Shown: piece after piece, positions 45,314 through 55,068 of the stretch | Layout of the letters: every line of letters starts with the position of its first letter | Position numbering within the stretch: position 1 is the first letter of the stretch | Assembly: GCA_009695065.1 (NCBI GenBank) | Contig: SIBR01000011.1 | Location: 25,485-89,484 of the forward strand | DNA: 64,000 bases | Source: Opitutus sp. | GTDB taxonomy: Bacteria; Verrucomicrobiota; Verrucomicrobiae; Opitutales; Opitutaceae | Direction of reading: 5' to 3' | Notes under the pieces: generated by a model | What the model saw: only the letters and a program-made list of their open reading frames with translations | Told to the model about the DNA's origin: nothing | Database searches by the model: none | Program-made: the position numbers and the translations under genes

Positions 45314-46915
45314 CTAGTTGAGGCTCTCCAGCGCCTGCTCGATATCCGGCGGAGTCCACCAAATGGGTTTGCCCAAATCCGCGGCGACCACGCGCGCGGC
45401 GTTGTAGCCGCAGAGTCCGGTGACGTTGCCGCCGGGATGGGTCGAGCCGCCGCAGAGATACAGGCCGGGAATCGGCGTACGATAGTTGCCCGCACCCGGA
45501 AACGGCCGGTGCGCGCCGGTCTGCCCGTGCGCGAACGAGCCCACGAGCAAATCGCCGCCGGTCATGTTGGGCAGCTCGCGTTCGGTATCGAGCGGTGAGC
45601 GCGTGAACGCATCGAGCACGCCGCCCACGAGATTGGGCGCGAACTCCGTCCACTGGGCGAGCAACCGCCGGCCGTGGGCTTCACGCTCGGCATCCCAGTT
45701 AGCCGCGTTCCCGCGCAGCGCGTAGGGCAACTTCTCCCAGAGAAAAGCCACGTGCCGGCCCGGCGGCGCCTGCGTGGGATCGAAGAGCGTCGGGCAGGCG
45801 CCCCACGCGACGGTGCCGGGAATTTCGCCCCGTTCGTGCGCGGCGACGATATCGGAAAACTGACCGTAACGTTCCAGCCCGACAATGAACATGAACGCCT
45901 TCGCCAGGTCCGGCCGGCGCTCGGCCGCCGTCCAGCGCGGGGGCTCCCGCAAGGCCACGTTCAGCGCGAACAGCGGCGCGAGGAGGTTGTACTCAAACTT
46001 TGCCGCCTGCGCGCGCAGCGCCGCGGACACACCCGTCTGCGGCAACAATTGCAGGAACGTCTGCTGCGGATTCAGGCCCGACACCACAAGATCCGCCGTG
46101 AGTTGTTCGCCTTGCGCCAGCGCCACACCAGCCACCCGGCCTTGGCGCACCAGAATTTCCCGCAGCTCTACGCCGCAGCGGATTTCTCCCCGGTGCTCAG
46201 TGACGTCGGCCACCAGCCCGCGCGCGAGATTGCCGGAACCGCCGACGCACATCTGCGCCTTGGCCGGCGAGGCCAGCAGGGCCGGGATCGCGTGGCCAAA
46301 GCCGGGCAAGCGCAGATCCACTTCACGGAGTCCGTTGAAAAAAAGCAGCCCGGCCCGGACGGCGTCGTGCTCGAACTCGCGGGTGACAAATTCCAGCGGA
46401 GATAATGCCGAGACCTCGAGCAGCCTCCGCCCGAGCGCGCTCCGCCCGAGGAGCTGACGGCGCCGGGCCGGTTCAAGCGGCGGACATTGCGCTTCGGGAA
46501 TCAGGATTTTCTCGACGATCGGGCGGAATTCCTCCGTCCAGCGCCGCAGCGCGCTGGCGTCCCGCGGCGAGAACTGGGCAAACGAAGCGACCGTGCGCTC
46601 CAAATCGGTCCACCATTCGAGCGCCCGCCCATCGCGCAACAACATCGCCACATTCAGCTCGGGCTGGAGATAGCGTACCCCGTGGCGCTCGAGTTCGAGA
46701 TCGCGAAACCACGGCATCCGCGTGAGCGCCCGGTGAAAGAACGAGTGCGGATGATGCGTGAAGCCCGGCAGCCGCGGGTTCTCCATCGTGCGGAGCCCGC
46801 CGCCGGGTTTTGCCGCGCGATCCAGCGAGAGCGTCCGCAAACCCAGTCGCGCCAGATAGGCTTGCGCGACCAGCGCGTTGTGACCGGTGCCGAGAAAAAT
46901 GACGTCGTGGTGCAT
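45314..46915 (-). CDS. Phytoene-desaturase-like FAD-dependent oxidoreductase
   Basis: A 533-residue flavoprotein of the CrtI/PYROXD2-like amine-oxidase superfamily. Start at ATG of MHHDVIFLGTGHNALVAQAYLARLG, which is the FAD dinucleotide motif (GTGHNAL variant). TLSLDRAAKPGGGLRTMENPRLPGF continues the binding site; VSGLNPQQTFLQLLP and the terminal LYLCGGSTHPGGNVTGLCGYNAARVVA close it. Family members desaturate or oxidise lipids and carotenoids, but no carotenoid genes are nearby, so the substrate is open. Confidence 0.87.
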   Translation of the reverse strand: MHHDVIFLGTGHNALVAQAYLARLGLRTLSLDRAAKPGGGLRTMENPRLPGFTHHPHSFFHRALTRMPWFRDLELERHGVRYLQPELNVAMLLRDGRALEWWTDLERTVASFAQFSPRDASALRRWTEEFRPIVEKILIPEAQCPPLEPARRRQLLGRSALGRRLLEVSALSPLEFVTREFEHDAVRAGLLFFNGLREVDLRLPGFGHAIPALLASPAKAQMCVGGSGNLARGLVADVTEHRGEIRCGVELREILVRQGRVAGVALAQGEQLTADLVVSGLNPQQTFLQLLPQTGVSAALRAQAAKFEYNLLAPLFALNVALREPPRWTAAERRPDLAKAFMFIVGLERYGQFSDIVAAHERGEIPGTVAWGACPTLFDPTQAPPGRHVAFLWEKLPYALRGNAANWDAEREAHGRRLLAQWTEFAPNLVGGVLDAFTRSPLDTERELPNMTGGDLLVGSFAHGQTGAHRPFPGAGNYRTPIPGLYLCGGSTHPGGNVTGLCGYNAARVVAADLGKPIWWTPPDIEQALESLN

Positions 46916-46994
46916 GGCGGGCTTTCCAATGTTTCCAGCCTGCATCCTAGAGGCGGTCATGAACTTTGCCATCTCGTTGCCGAGTCGACCGGAG

Positions 46995-47072
46995 GTAGCC
47001 CGCTTCGGGAGAAGCGGGACAAGTCGGATCGATCGAACCTTCGGTCCCTGCCCTCCCGGGCAGGGCTACGAC
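46995..47072. repeat. REP-B palindromic pair (inverted order)
   Basis: GTAGCCCGCTTCGGGAGAAGC followed after about 30 bp by CCCTGCCCTCCCGGGCAGGG: the same two stems as at 45217 but in the other orientation. Confidence 0.8.
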
Positions 47073-47166
47073 TAAGAAATGCATGACAGGCTCAAACGCG
47101 GCCTGCGACCGCAACTCAAGGCGGCGAAGGAGATGGAGGGCCGAGCTCCGTCGAGGCCGTTTGGCA

Positions 47167-49265
47167 TTACTCCTTTCGTTGCAGCACCAGACGGAGCCGG
47201 AGGTGAGCCGGGACGTCAAAAAACAGACGTCGCCGCTCGGCGGAAATTGTGCTTTCCCCCGTGTTGAGGACGCGATTTTCCGGGGCGAAAAGAGTCCACG
47301 TGTAGCGTCCGGGGTCGAGCGTGAGCAAACTCACGAAGAACGACCGGTCGTAGTCGCCGAATTGGTGCAGCTCGGCCGCGAAGCGATCACGGCGGTTTTC
47401 CGTCACCAGCACGGCGAAATCCTTGGGCGCCATGTGCCAGCGCGCGCCGTTGAGGGGAAAATTCCCGACCGAGCCCGGGTCGCCCGTGATGGTGGAGTAC
47501 AGGAGCGCGGGATCGATCGGGCCGAGTCCGGAGGCCGCCGGGCGCGGCCAATCCCGCGGAAACGCGAGCACGCGATCGGTGAAGCGGACCTCCGAGGTGA
47601 ACATCGGCCAGTTGAGGCTCAGCGTGGAGGCGGTCGCCCCCAACTCCCGGGCAAGCTGCGTGTCGTCTCCCGTCAGCAGATAGTGGACATAGCCGTTCGC
47701 GTCGGTCCGCAGCAAGTCGTCGAAGCGCGGGTCGCCCGTGAGCTGCCGCAGTTTGGCGAGGGCATCGTTGATGATGGCGGGGAGGCGGTGGGCGGCCCAC
47801 GCGGCGCTGCCGGGTGGTCCATCGTGATCTCCCGCCGCGAGATGGGCCCGGCGCATCGCCGCCATGCGCAGCAAGGGCTCAAGAAAAATCGGCTCGCCGG
47901 TTTGCACGTGGGCCTGCAGCAGCGCGGCCGTCATCGCCGCGACCGGATGTTCCGGCCAGGAATACAGGTTGACCATCGGATCTCCGGCCAACTCCGGGCC
48001 AATCCAGCCGCGCTCCTTGCTGCCGACGCCACCCGAAGGCCACTGCAACGCCGCGGGCACGATGCCGGCGGGCTTGCCGTTGTCGGTGCTCATCGCCCGC
48101 CTCGGCCCAGGTCCGCAGCCAGCGGGTCAGCGGGGCGCCGAGCGTCGGACCGTTGGGGCGCTGCCAGAGCAACAGCACCGGCTGCATCACGCGCACGTGG
48201 TAGCCCGTGTCGTAGGCGCGACCCGCGTCGGCGCCGAGCCGCTCATGGTTGAAATCGATGTGCTTGAACTGGAGTTGCCCGCGCTCGTTCGGTCCCCACC
48301 AAACTTGGTCAGCGAGTTCCAGGAGCCGCCGCGTGCGCGCCGCCCATTCCGGCCTGTCGCCCGCGACGTGCTGCATCGGGGTCAGCGTGTCGGCCGTTTC
48401 TTCCGCCGTGTGTTCCACATCGGTGAGCTGACTCGTGTAGCCACCGGCCATGCCCGGTCGCGAAAGATTACCGCGGGCGAGCATCACCTGCCGGTCGCTG
48501 AACGCCGGGCCGTCAAAACCGATCAGCACGGGTGCCCACCAGCGCCACATCTCGACATCGTCGCCCCATTTGCCCCCGAATTCCCCGTTGCCGAGCTGCC
48601 GTTCCCCACACCACCACCGGATGATCCGGTGGAGCTGATCGAGCGCACGCCGCTGATGATTGGCCCAGGCCGGCGCGCGATCATCCCAGGGGGTGAGACC
48701 GAAGACGGGAATATTTTCACCGCCATAAATTTTTAGCACCTGATTTCGGGGAAAGGCCGCCCGCGCCAGGTCGAAGCAGCGCTCGGCCTCGCCGACGAAC
48801 AATCGTTTCTTTTCCGGTACGGCCGATATTTCCGAGCTCTCAATCATCACCCACGCCAGAAATCGGGCGCGATAAAACGCCCACAACGGATAGAGCGGTG
48901 ATTCCACGCGCGGCGGCGTTGGAAATGGCGGCGAGTAGGCCAGAGTCGCGGCGTTAAAAAAATTGATGGAGATATCGATGGGTCTCGCCCTCCCCGCGCG
49001 CCAGCTCCTGCCCGGCTCGGGCGCGGCCTTCGACCCACGCCTCCACCACGGGCAGCAACGCGGCCAACTCGACCCGCGTCGGCTCATCGAACAGCGCCTC
49101 ACCCCGCGCCGCAAGGGCCCGCAACTCGGTGAGTCGCTCCGCCTCGTTGTCGGCATTGCCCGCGGCGAGGATGAACGTCGCCGCCGAGTCCGCGCCGACG
49201 AGTGGCGACACCCCCACCGCACTGGCGAGCAGGAGAAGCAACCAACGACCCGGGAGCATCCGCAT
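47167..49265 (-). pseudogene. Frameshifted exported protein behind the TonB receptor
   Basis: One protein in three frames: a signal peptide and start (MRMLPGRWLLLLLASAVGVS, ERLTELRALAARGEALF, GETHRYLHQFF); after a frame change at an A7 run (48956-48963), NAATLAYSPPFPTPPRVESPLYPLWAFYRARFLAWVMIE to LRTWAEA; and after a change near 48095, MSTDNGKPAGIVPAALQWPSG to LRLRLVLQRKE. The combined product would be about 690 residues, exported and rich in aromatic residues (GGKWGDDVEMWRWW, YSWPEHPVAA), suggesting an alpha/alpha-barrel glycan-active protein, but no family is certain. It starts about 20 bp after the TonB receptor gene, so the two probably formed an operon. Only two lesions: sequence error is a real alternative. 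Confidence 0.7.
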
Positions 49266-49282
49266 GCGCTGGCCGCGCGAGC

Positions 49283-52198
49283 TCAGTAGCGGAACCGCAC
49301 GCCGGCCGCGCCGTTCCAACCCGAATATTCCATTTCCTCGGGCCGGCGCGGATTGTTGTCGTACCAGCGCTTGGTCTCCTGCGTGAGATTCTTGCCGTCG
49401 ACGAAGACCGTGAGATTTTTCGTGATGCGGTAGGACACCTGCGCATCCCAGCGCTTCGCGTCGTTGTTGTGGACGCTTCCGTTCAGGCCGCCAACCTCGC
49501 GGATAAATTCGTCGATGTAGTTCACCGCCACGCGCGCCGTGAAACCATATTTCTCCCAGTAGACCTGCGCATTGTAGACCCGCTTCGGCTGGGCCGGGAC
49601 GAAATCCTCCGTCCGCTTGCCGGCCGTGCTCGTCGTCACATTGAAGGTCGGGAATTCCGATTTCCCGTGCACGAATGTCGCGTTCACACTGAAGCCGAGT
49701 CCACTGAGCGGACCCGGCAGCATGGGCAACGCCTGCGCCCACGTAAGTTCGGTCCCGGTGATGTCCTGCTTCGCCCCATTGAGATTTTGATAAAGGGCCA
49801 CCACGATGGGCCCCTGGACGGAGCGGGTCACGCCCTTGTAGATGAAGTCCGTGATGTCCTTCTTGAAGAGCGCAATCGAGAGCATGCCCGTGGGCTGAAA
49901 ATACCACTCGAGCGCGGTGTCGAAGTTCATCGACTTCTGCGCCTTCAGGTTGGGATTTCCCTTGAAGACCCGCACCAGCGCGCCGCTGTCGAGAGTGGTG
50001 AGGCCCTCGGGATCGAGGGCGGATTCGTAGGGAATGAGATCGCCGTAGTCGGGCCGGGACAGCGTGCTGGTCCAGGCGCCGCGCAACACGAGATTCGGAT
50101 TGAACCGATAATTCAGCAGCACGGACGGGAAGAGATTGCCGTAGGACGAACCGCCCTTGGCCCGCGACGCAGGACTGGGACGGTAGGTGTAGTCCACCTT
50201 CGTCTGTTCGTAGCGCAGTCCGCCGATCGCCTGGAGCTTGCCGAACTGCGTCGTCGCCATCGCATAGCCGGCGGCGATGTCCTCGGTGGCACTATAACGT
50301 GAAATCGCGACGATCGTGGTTTCGTCGCCATTGGCCACGGCGAACGACGCCTTGTTTTGGGTGTAGTAGTTGAAAACCTCGTCGAGCCCCGGGAAGGGTC
50401 CGAAGGTCGGGACGCGCCCTTGGAACACATTCCGCGGCTCATAGTTTCCGCCAAAGGTGCTTTGGGGCAGGGCGGTGCCGGTCGGGGCAAAGTCGTCGAT
50501 CGAGCCGTCGAGCTTGCGGTCCTTGCTGCGAAACTTGGCGCCGACTTTCCATTGCACCGGAGTGCTGCCGATCTTCTGGTCGAACTCGTAGTCGGCCTTC
50601 GCCACGAGATCCTTGTCCTGGCCAAAGGTGTTCTGAAATCGAATCTGATTGAGGGCGATGTCCTGGGTCCGAAACAACGCGTCGCTGCCGGTCGCGCGGT
50701 GGGTCAGCGTGATTTTCGGATATTCCGGGTCCGCCCGATCCACGATGAAGTCGATCCCGCGGCGGGTGGCCGCGACGGCGATATCGAATTGATAACGCCG
50801 GAGAGTCGCGTCGAGATCCGCGAGGCCGTAGTTCACTTCGTAACTGAGGTGGCCATCGGGCAGCTTGGTCTTGCCGCCGACCGCGATGCGATCGTTGTCG
50901 CGATCGGTGAAGATGCGATCCTGCCGGCGGGTGATCCGAGCCTCCGTGCCCGTTGCGCGCAGATCGGTGGACGCGGCCGCAAACGTGTTGAAGCCCCGCT
51001 CGCGCAGCCGCCACCGGGTCATGTCCTTGTTGCTGCCGTTGTGGAACAGCTTGAGGTAAAATTGCGACGAGCCGTTCGCGCCGCCCGGACGGTAATCGAG
51101 ATTCAGATTGCCGCCCAGGTTCTTGGTCTCGATCCGCCGGAACCGCTGGTCGAATTCCGAAATGCCCTGGTCCGTGATGCCCGCGATCGTGTTCACCGGG
51201 GCGATCGACTTGTCGAAATACGAAATCTCATAGTCGTTTTGCCCGTATTGCTCGTTGGCGCGGGAGATCGTCGCCGTGAGGCCAACGGTGCGCGCGGCGT
51301 TCACCACATCGCTGTAATTCAGGTTGAACGCGTAGCCGTCCTTCTTGCGCAGGTTGTTGTAGCGATACTCGACCCGGCCGTTGATGCTCCGGCCGGGAAG
51401 ATCGAACGCGCTGCGCGTGGTCAGGTTCACCAGCCCGCCAAACGAGTCTGCGTCCCGGTCGGCCGGCAGGGCCTTGATGATCTCGATGCCGCTGATCATG
51501 TCCGACGGAATCGTGCTGAGATCGACCGCGCGCGTTTCCGTCCCGCTGGTGGTGAAGACCCCGTCGTTCGCCGGCGAACTGATGTGCGAGCCGTCGAGCG
51601 TGACCGAGTTCAGTTTCGCTTCCGAACCGCGGATGGACGCGAAGGCGGACTTGCCGTCGATCACGATGCTGACGCCGGCGACCCGCGAAAGCGCCTCGCC
51701 CACGGTTTGATCGGGCAGGTTGCCGATGGCGTCGGAGGAAATGACGTTCATCACCGTGTTGCTCGTGCGTTGCTGGTTAATCCCGCGCGACTGGCCCTCG
51801 CGCACCGACTCGACGGTGAAGGGATCGAGATAGATAATCTCGGCGTCCCCGAGATCGATGTTGGCGGCGGTGGCTGCGCCGGCGCGAACTGCGACCGGGA
51901 CGGATTTGGTTTTTCGACCAAGGTAGCTCACCTCGAGGGTTTGATTGCCGGCGGGCACGCCCGAGAGCGTGAAGGCTCCCTCGCGAGACGTGGCCGTGGC
52001 GAGGTCGGTCCCCACGACGCGGACCTCCGCGCCGACGAGGTAACCGCTGGTGGCCTTGTCCGTCACGACGCCGGTGATGGAGCCGGCAGATTGGGCCAGG
52101 GCCGCCGCGCTCGTCACGACTGCGGCGAGCAGGGCGCCGCCGCGGGCGAGCCGGCCGAAAGACGAAAACAACCAAGCAAGCTGGAGGAGGGTTTTCAC
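49283..52198 (-). CDS. TonB-dependent receptor with carboxypeptidase-like regulatory domain
   Basis: Outer-membrane beta-barrel receptor for energy-dependent uptake, about 970 residues. A GTG at 52198 gives KTLLQLAWLFSSFGRLARGG with a signal-like stretch ending AALAQ; the open frame reaches 52252. After the signal comes a CarboxypepD_reg-like domain (SITGVVTDKATSGYLVGAEVRV, GAFTLSGVPAGNQTLEVSYLG). A plug domain follows (VMNVISSDAIGNLPDQTVGEALSRVAGV, LNSVTLDGSHIS, IIKALPADRDADSFGGLVNLTTR). The rest is barrel (RGAWTSTLSRPDYGDLIPYE) ending in AAGVRFRY with terminal aromatic residue. No SusD partner is present; a frameshifted exported gene follows. Confidence 0.9.
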   Translation of the reverse strand: MKTLLQLAWLFSSFGRLARGGALLAAVVTSAAALAQSAGSITGVVTDKATSGYLVGAEVRVVGTDLATATSREGAFTLSGVPAGNQTLEVSYLGRKTKSVPVAVRAGAATAANIDLGDAEIIYLDPFTVESVREGQSRGINQQRTSNTVMNVISSDAIGNLPDQTVGEALSRVAGVSIVIDGKSAFASIRGSEAKLNSVTLDGSHISSPANDGVFTTSGTETRAVDLSTIPSDMISGIEIIKALPADRDADSFGGLVNLTTRSAFDLPGRSINGRVEYRYNNLRKKDGYAFNLNYSDVVNAARTVGLTATISRANEQYGQNDYEISYFDKSIAPVNTIAGITDQGISEFDQRFRRIETKNLGGNLNLDYRPGGANGSSQFYLKLFHNGSNKDMTRWRLRERGFNTFAAASTDLRATGTEARITRRQDRIFTDRDNDRIAVGGKTKLPDGHLSYEVNYGLADLDATLRRYQFDIAVAATRRGIDFIVDRADPEYPKITLTHRATGSDALFRTQDIALNQIRFQNTFGQDKDLVAKADYEFDQKIGSTPVQWKVGAKFRSKDRKLDGSIDDFAPTGTALPQSTFGGNYEPRNVFQGRVPTFGPFPGLDEVFNYYTQNKASFAVANGDETTIVAISRYSATEDIAAGYAMATTQFGKLQAIGGLRYEQTKVDYTYRPSPASRAKGGSSYGNLFPSVLLNYRFNPNLVLRGAWTSTLSRPDYGDLIPYESALDPEGLTTLDSGALVRVFKGNPNLKAQKSMNFDTALEWYFQPTGMLSIALFKKDITDFIYKGVTRSVQGPIVVALYQNLNGAKQDITGTELTWAQALPMLPGPLSGLGFSVNATFVHGKSEFPTFNVTTSTAGKRTEDFVPAQPKRVYNAQVYWEKYGFTARVAVNYIDEFIREVGGLNGSVHNNDAKRWDAQVSYRITKNLTVFVDGKNLTQETKRWYDNNPRRPEEMEYSGWNGAAGVRFRY

Positions 52199-52252
52199 GG
52201 GGAGATAAATCAAACGACGAGTAAGCGGCCGACCAGGCACGGCCCGCAACAT

Positions 52253-52599
52253 CCGGCACTAACCGAGCAGCAGGTGGATTAACGTCAATGACTGCATACT
52301 TCCGAGCCGTCAATGGGCCGCATCTTTATGCAGCCCGTCCCGCCTCTCCCGCGGCCGGCGACGGAAATCGAGTTCCGGCCAGTAGCCCGCTTCGAGAGAA
52401 GCGGGACGGGAGCGGATACCACCGAAACCCTGCCGAAGCACCCATCGACCCGTTGTCATCTATTAGATGACAAAATCGTTTGGTCGTTGCGGGGAGAGTT
52501 GGGCCCTTCCGCCACCGCATCGACCACGGCGCGCTCTGGACTTTTGGCCCAAAAAATACGTTCTGACGCAGTCGGCTGTTTACCTCACCCCGTTTCTCC
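52253..52599. other. Intergenic region between TonB receptor and sulfatase
   Basis: Divergent spacer containing a REP-B half unit at 52382-52408 inside a longer, 120-bp repeat (52384-52504) whose other copy is at 56490-56607. A perfect palindrome lies at about 52453-52473, 127 bp before the sulfatase start. Promoters for both divergent genes must be here. Confidence 0.6.
52384..52504. repeat. Repeat of about 120 bp with perfect palindrome
   Basis: Starts with a REP-B-type stem (GCTTCGAGAGAAGCGGG), continues CCACCGAAACCCTG, and ends with palindrome TTGTCATCT-N3-AGATGACAA and CGTTTGG then GCGGGGAGAGTTGGG. Aligns with 56490-56607, in which the palindrome is unchanged while the flanks differ. 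Confidence 0.75.
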
Positions 52600-54144
52600 A
52601 TGCGCTTCGCCTCCGTAGCCTTGTTCGCCCTCGCGTCCGCCGCCGCCGCGGTGACGACCGCGGCCTCCTCCAAGCCCAACGTCCTCTTCATCGCCATTGA
52701 CGATCAAAACGACTGGGTCGGCGCCTTTGGCGGTCACCCGCTGGCCAAGACGCCAAATCTCGACCGGCTCGCCGCCCGCGGCACCGCGCTCCTCAACGCC
52801 CACTGCCAGGCCCCGCTCTGTAATCCCTCGCGCACGAGCCTGATGCTCGGCCTGCGCCCGACCACCACCGGCATCTACGGCCTCGCTCCGTGGTTTCGCA
52901 CGCTCCCCGAGTGGAAAGATCGCGTCTCGCTGCCGAATCATTTCAAGGCTCACGGCTATCGCACCCTCGCGACCGGCAAAATCTACCACAACGGCGCCGG
53001 TGGCCCCGGCAACGGCGCCGCTCAGGCCAAGGGAAAAAAGAAGAACGCCGACCCCGCCTCGGCCGCGACGCCGGCGCCCGAGTTCGAGGTTATCGGCTCG
53101 GCCGGCGGCGTCGGGGTGCGCCCGCCGAAGAAACTCGTCGGCGACACCCCGATGGGCAACAACCCGCTCGTCGACTGGGGCGTGTTCCCGCACCAAGACG
53201 AAGACAAGGGCGACTACCAGGTCGCGAGTTGGACCGCCGATCAGATCAAACGCGCACCCAAGGACCAGCCGTTCTTCCTCGCCGCCGGATTTTTCCTCCC
53301 GCACGTCCCGATCTACGTGACCCAAAAATGGGCCGATCTCTATCCGGACGACGACTCCATCCTCCCCGTCATCAAACCCGACGACCGCGACGACACGCCG
53401 CGTTTCTCGTGGTATCTCCATTGGGAGCTGCCCGAACCTCGCCTCCAGTGGGTGCGGGAAAACAACCAGTGGCGCAACCTGGTGCGCAGCTACCTGACTG
53501 CGACGAGCTTCGTCGACGCGCAGATCGGCCGCCTGCTCCAGGCGCTGGACGAGGCCGGTCTCGCCGACAACACGATCGTCGTGGTCTGGGGTGACCACGG
53601 CTGGCACCTCGGTGAAAAAGCCATCACGGGGAAAAACACGTTGTGGGACAACGGCACCCGCGTGCCGCTGATCTTCGCCGGACCCGGCATTGCGCGCGGC
53701 GGCCGCAGCACGCAACCCGCTGAACTCCTCGACCTCTACCCGACGCTCATCGAACTCTGCGGCCTCACTCGTCGCCCCGACCTCGAAGGCCTGAGTCTGG
53801 TGCCTCAGCTGCGCAACGCCGACACCAAGCGAATCCGTCCCGCGATCACGAGCCACAATCAAGGCAACCATGGTGTCCGCAGCGAACGCTGGCGCTACAT
53901 CCGCTACGCCGACGGCACTGAGGAACTCTACGATCACGCGATCGACCCGCGCGAGTGGCACAATGTCGCGCTCCGGCCCGAGCACGCCGCCGTCCTCGCC
54001 GAGCACCGCCGCTGGCTCCCCACGATCGATCGCCCGCCCGCGCCCCACAGCGAGAGTCGCGTCCTCACTTACAACCCGGCCACCGACGAAGCCGTCTGGG
54101 AGGGCAAGACCGTTCGCCGCACCGACCCCATTCCCAGCCGCTGA
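52600..54144 (+). CDS. Exported sulfatase (iduronate-2-sulfatase-like, type I)
   Basis: A 514-residue exported arylsulfatase-family enzyme; signal peptide MRFASVALFALASAAAAVTT. Metal-binding KPNVLFIAIDDQNDW has Asp34 and Asp35. LCNPSRTSLMLG is the C-x-P-x-R site, with Cys74 the residue converted to formylglycine. GYRTLATGKIYHNG, FFLAAGFFLPHVPI and VVWGDHGWHLGEK are the remaining active-site blocks and place it near the iduronate-2-sulfatase group that desulfates glycans. It needs a formylglycine-generating enzyme, not seen here. Preceded by the palindrome-bearing repeat and divergent from the TonB receptor: a probable glycan-use pair. Confidence 0.92.
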   Translation: MRFASVALFALASAAAAVTTAASSKPNVLFIAIDDQNDWVGAFGGHPLAKTPNLDRLAARGTALLNAHCQAPLCNPSRTSLMLGLRPTTTGIYGLAPWFRTLPEWKDRVSLPNHFKAHGYRTLATGKIYHNGAGGPGNGAAQAKGKKKNADPASAATPAPEFEVIGSAGGVGVRPPKKLVGDTPMGNNPLVDWGVFPHQDEDKGDYQVASWTADQIKRAPKDQPFFLAAGFFLPHVPIYVTQKWADLYPDDDSILPVIKPDDRDDTPRFSWYLHWELPEPRLQWVRENNQWRNLVRSYLTATSFVDAQIGRLLQALDEAGLADNTIVVVWGDHGWHLGEKAITGKNTLWDNGTRVPLIFAGPGIARGGRSTQPAELLDLYPTLIELCGLTRRPDLEGLSLVPQLRNADTKRIRPAITSHNQGNHGVRSERWRYIRYADGTEELYDHAIDPREWHNVALRPEHAAVLAEHRRWLPTIDRPPAPHSESRVLTYNPATDEAVWEGKTVRRTDPIPSR

Positions 54145-54271
54145 CTCCGCGGGAGGCGCTCCACCGCGGCACCGCCCCACTCGCATTCGAGGCGGCATTT
54201 TCCAGGGCCTGGTGTCCGGAAGCGGAACGTTTGACTCCGGATTAAGTGGTACCGCTCTAGCCGGTCTAGAC

Positions 54272-54331
54272 CTCGGTCCGCGGTTCGAGGCGCTGCGGGC
54301 GGACCCGAAGAACAACGCGCCCTTGTTCTGA
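54272..54331 (+). pseudogene. Orphan C-terminal tail of a TIR-FlgO-TPR gene
   Basis: Sixty bases encode LGPRFEALRADPKNNAPLF and a TGA stop. This matches the end of the gene at 32558-34801 (DPQFEARLNDPQNNAPLF) but nothing upstream continues it. It is a remnant of a deleted family member. Confidence 0.7.
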
Positions 54332-54351
54332 GGTTGAATTTCTCCGCGGCC

Positions 54352-54825
54352 TCAGTGGTTGGGCCGCTTTTTCGTCAAGCCGAGATAGGACAGGTCGGCC
54401 AGGTCTTTGGGTCGGGCCGCGGCGCGCTTGTTTTTCACCAGATCCTCGAAGCCGATGAAATTCACTTTCAGCCCCGCGATTTTGCCTGGGGCCCGACTCG
54501 CGAAACACCGGTCGAATTCGACGCCGTCAATCTCATTGAGCACCTCGATCTTCACCGGTGGACGGCCAATTCGGGCCACCCCTCCGGCAGTGAGGAAAAG
54601 CGATTCTGACAGATCAACCGTGACGAAACCGAAGTCCCGAAATACTTTCACCATCGCACGTGCGTTGTCAGGCGAAACGGCGATGAAGATATCGATGTCG
54701 CCCGTCGGCCGGGGATAGCCATGGAACCCCACCGCGTAACCACCCACAATCAGGTATTTAACGCGCCGCCGGTTTAACAACTTCAAGAATTCTCTGAAGT
54801 CGGGCGGAATCAGGGTTGTAGCCAT
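54352..54825 (-). CDS. MNT-type nucleotidyltransferase, probable toxin/antitoxin partner
   Basis: A 157-residue nucleotidyltransferase-fold protein, start at ATG of MATTLIPPDFREFLKLLNRR. VKYLIVGGYAVGFHGYPRPTGDIDIFI holds the GG and D-x-D motifs that bind nucleotide and metal. The C-terminal part (LNFIGFEDLVKNKRAAARPKDLADLSYL) is the usual helical end. It overlaps the small gene at 54758-54979 in the same direction. The pair recurs in bacterial genomes beside mobile elements; by analogy with AbiEii and MNT/HEPN modules a toxin-antitoxin or defence role is likely but unproven. Confidence 0.8.
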   Translation of the reverse strand: MATTLIPPDFREFLKLLNRRRVKYLIVGGYAVGFHGYPRPTGDIDIFIAVSPDNARAMVKVFRDFGFVTVDLSESLFLTAGGVARIGRPPVKIEVLNEIDGVEFDRCFASRAPGKIAGLKVNFIGFEDLVKNKRAAARPKDLADLSYLGLTKKRPNH

Positions 54826-54979
54826 AGGCAATCTGTCGTTGCAGCTCCAGCGCGCGCAGTCGTTCAGCGTGCGGGCGCAGGCGCCAGTAGTTTCGATCTT
54901 CTGCGTCTGCTCCCTTAAGCGTGGTAACGGAAAATACGGACCGATCAACGCGCGCGGACTCCAATAGCGACTTGGACAT
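54758..54979 (-). CDS. Small partner protein of the nucleotidyltransferase
   Basis: A 73-residue protein (MSKSLLESARVDRSVFSVTTL, RLRALELQRQIAYGYNPDSA, LQRILEVVKPAAR). It is translated just before and overlapping the nucleotidyltransferase gene by 68 bp, as expected for a regulated two-gene unit. Charged and helical, with no DNA-binding motif identified. It could be the antitoxin or an assembly partner. Confidence 0.75.
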   Translation of the reverse strand: MSKSLLESARVDRSVFSVTTLKGADAEDRNYWRLRPHAERLRALELQRQIAYGYNPDSARLQRILEVVKPAAR

Positions 54980-55068
54980 AAAGCACGTTTGTCGCGGACA
55001 CGGTTGGCGTCAAGCGAGCGCCCAAGTGCAAGAACGAAAGAATTGGACTCGGGAGCGCGATAAAACGC

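Noticed and set aside
50357..52282. 641-codon open frame on the plus strand
   Set aside because: Antisense shadow of the TonB receptor.
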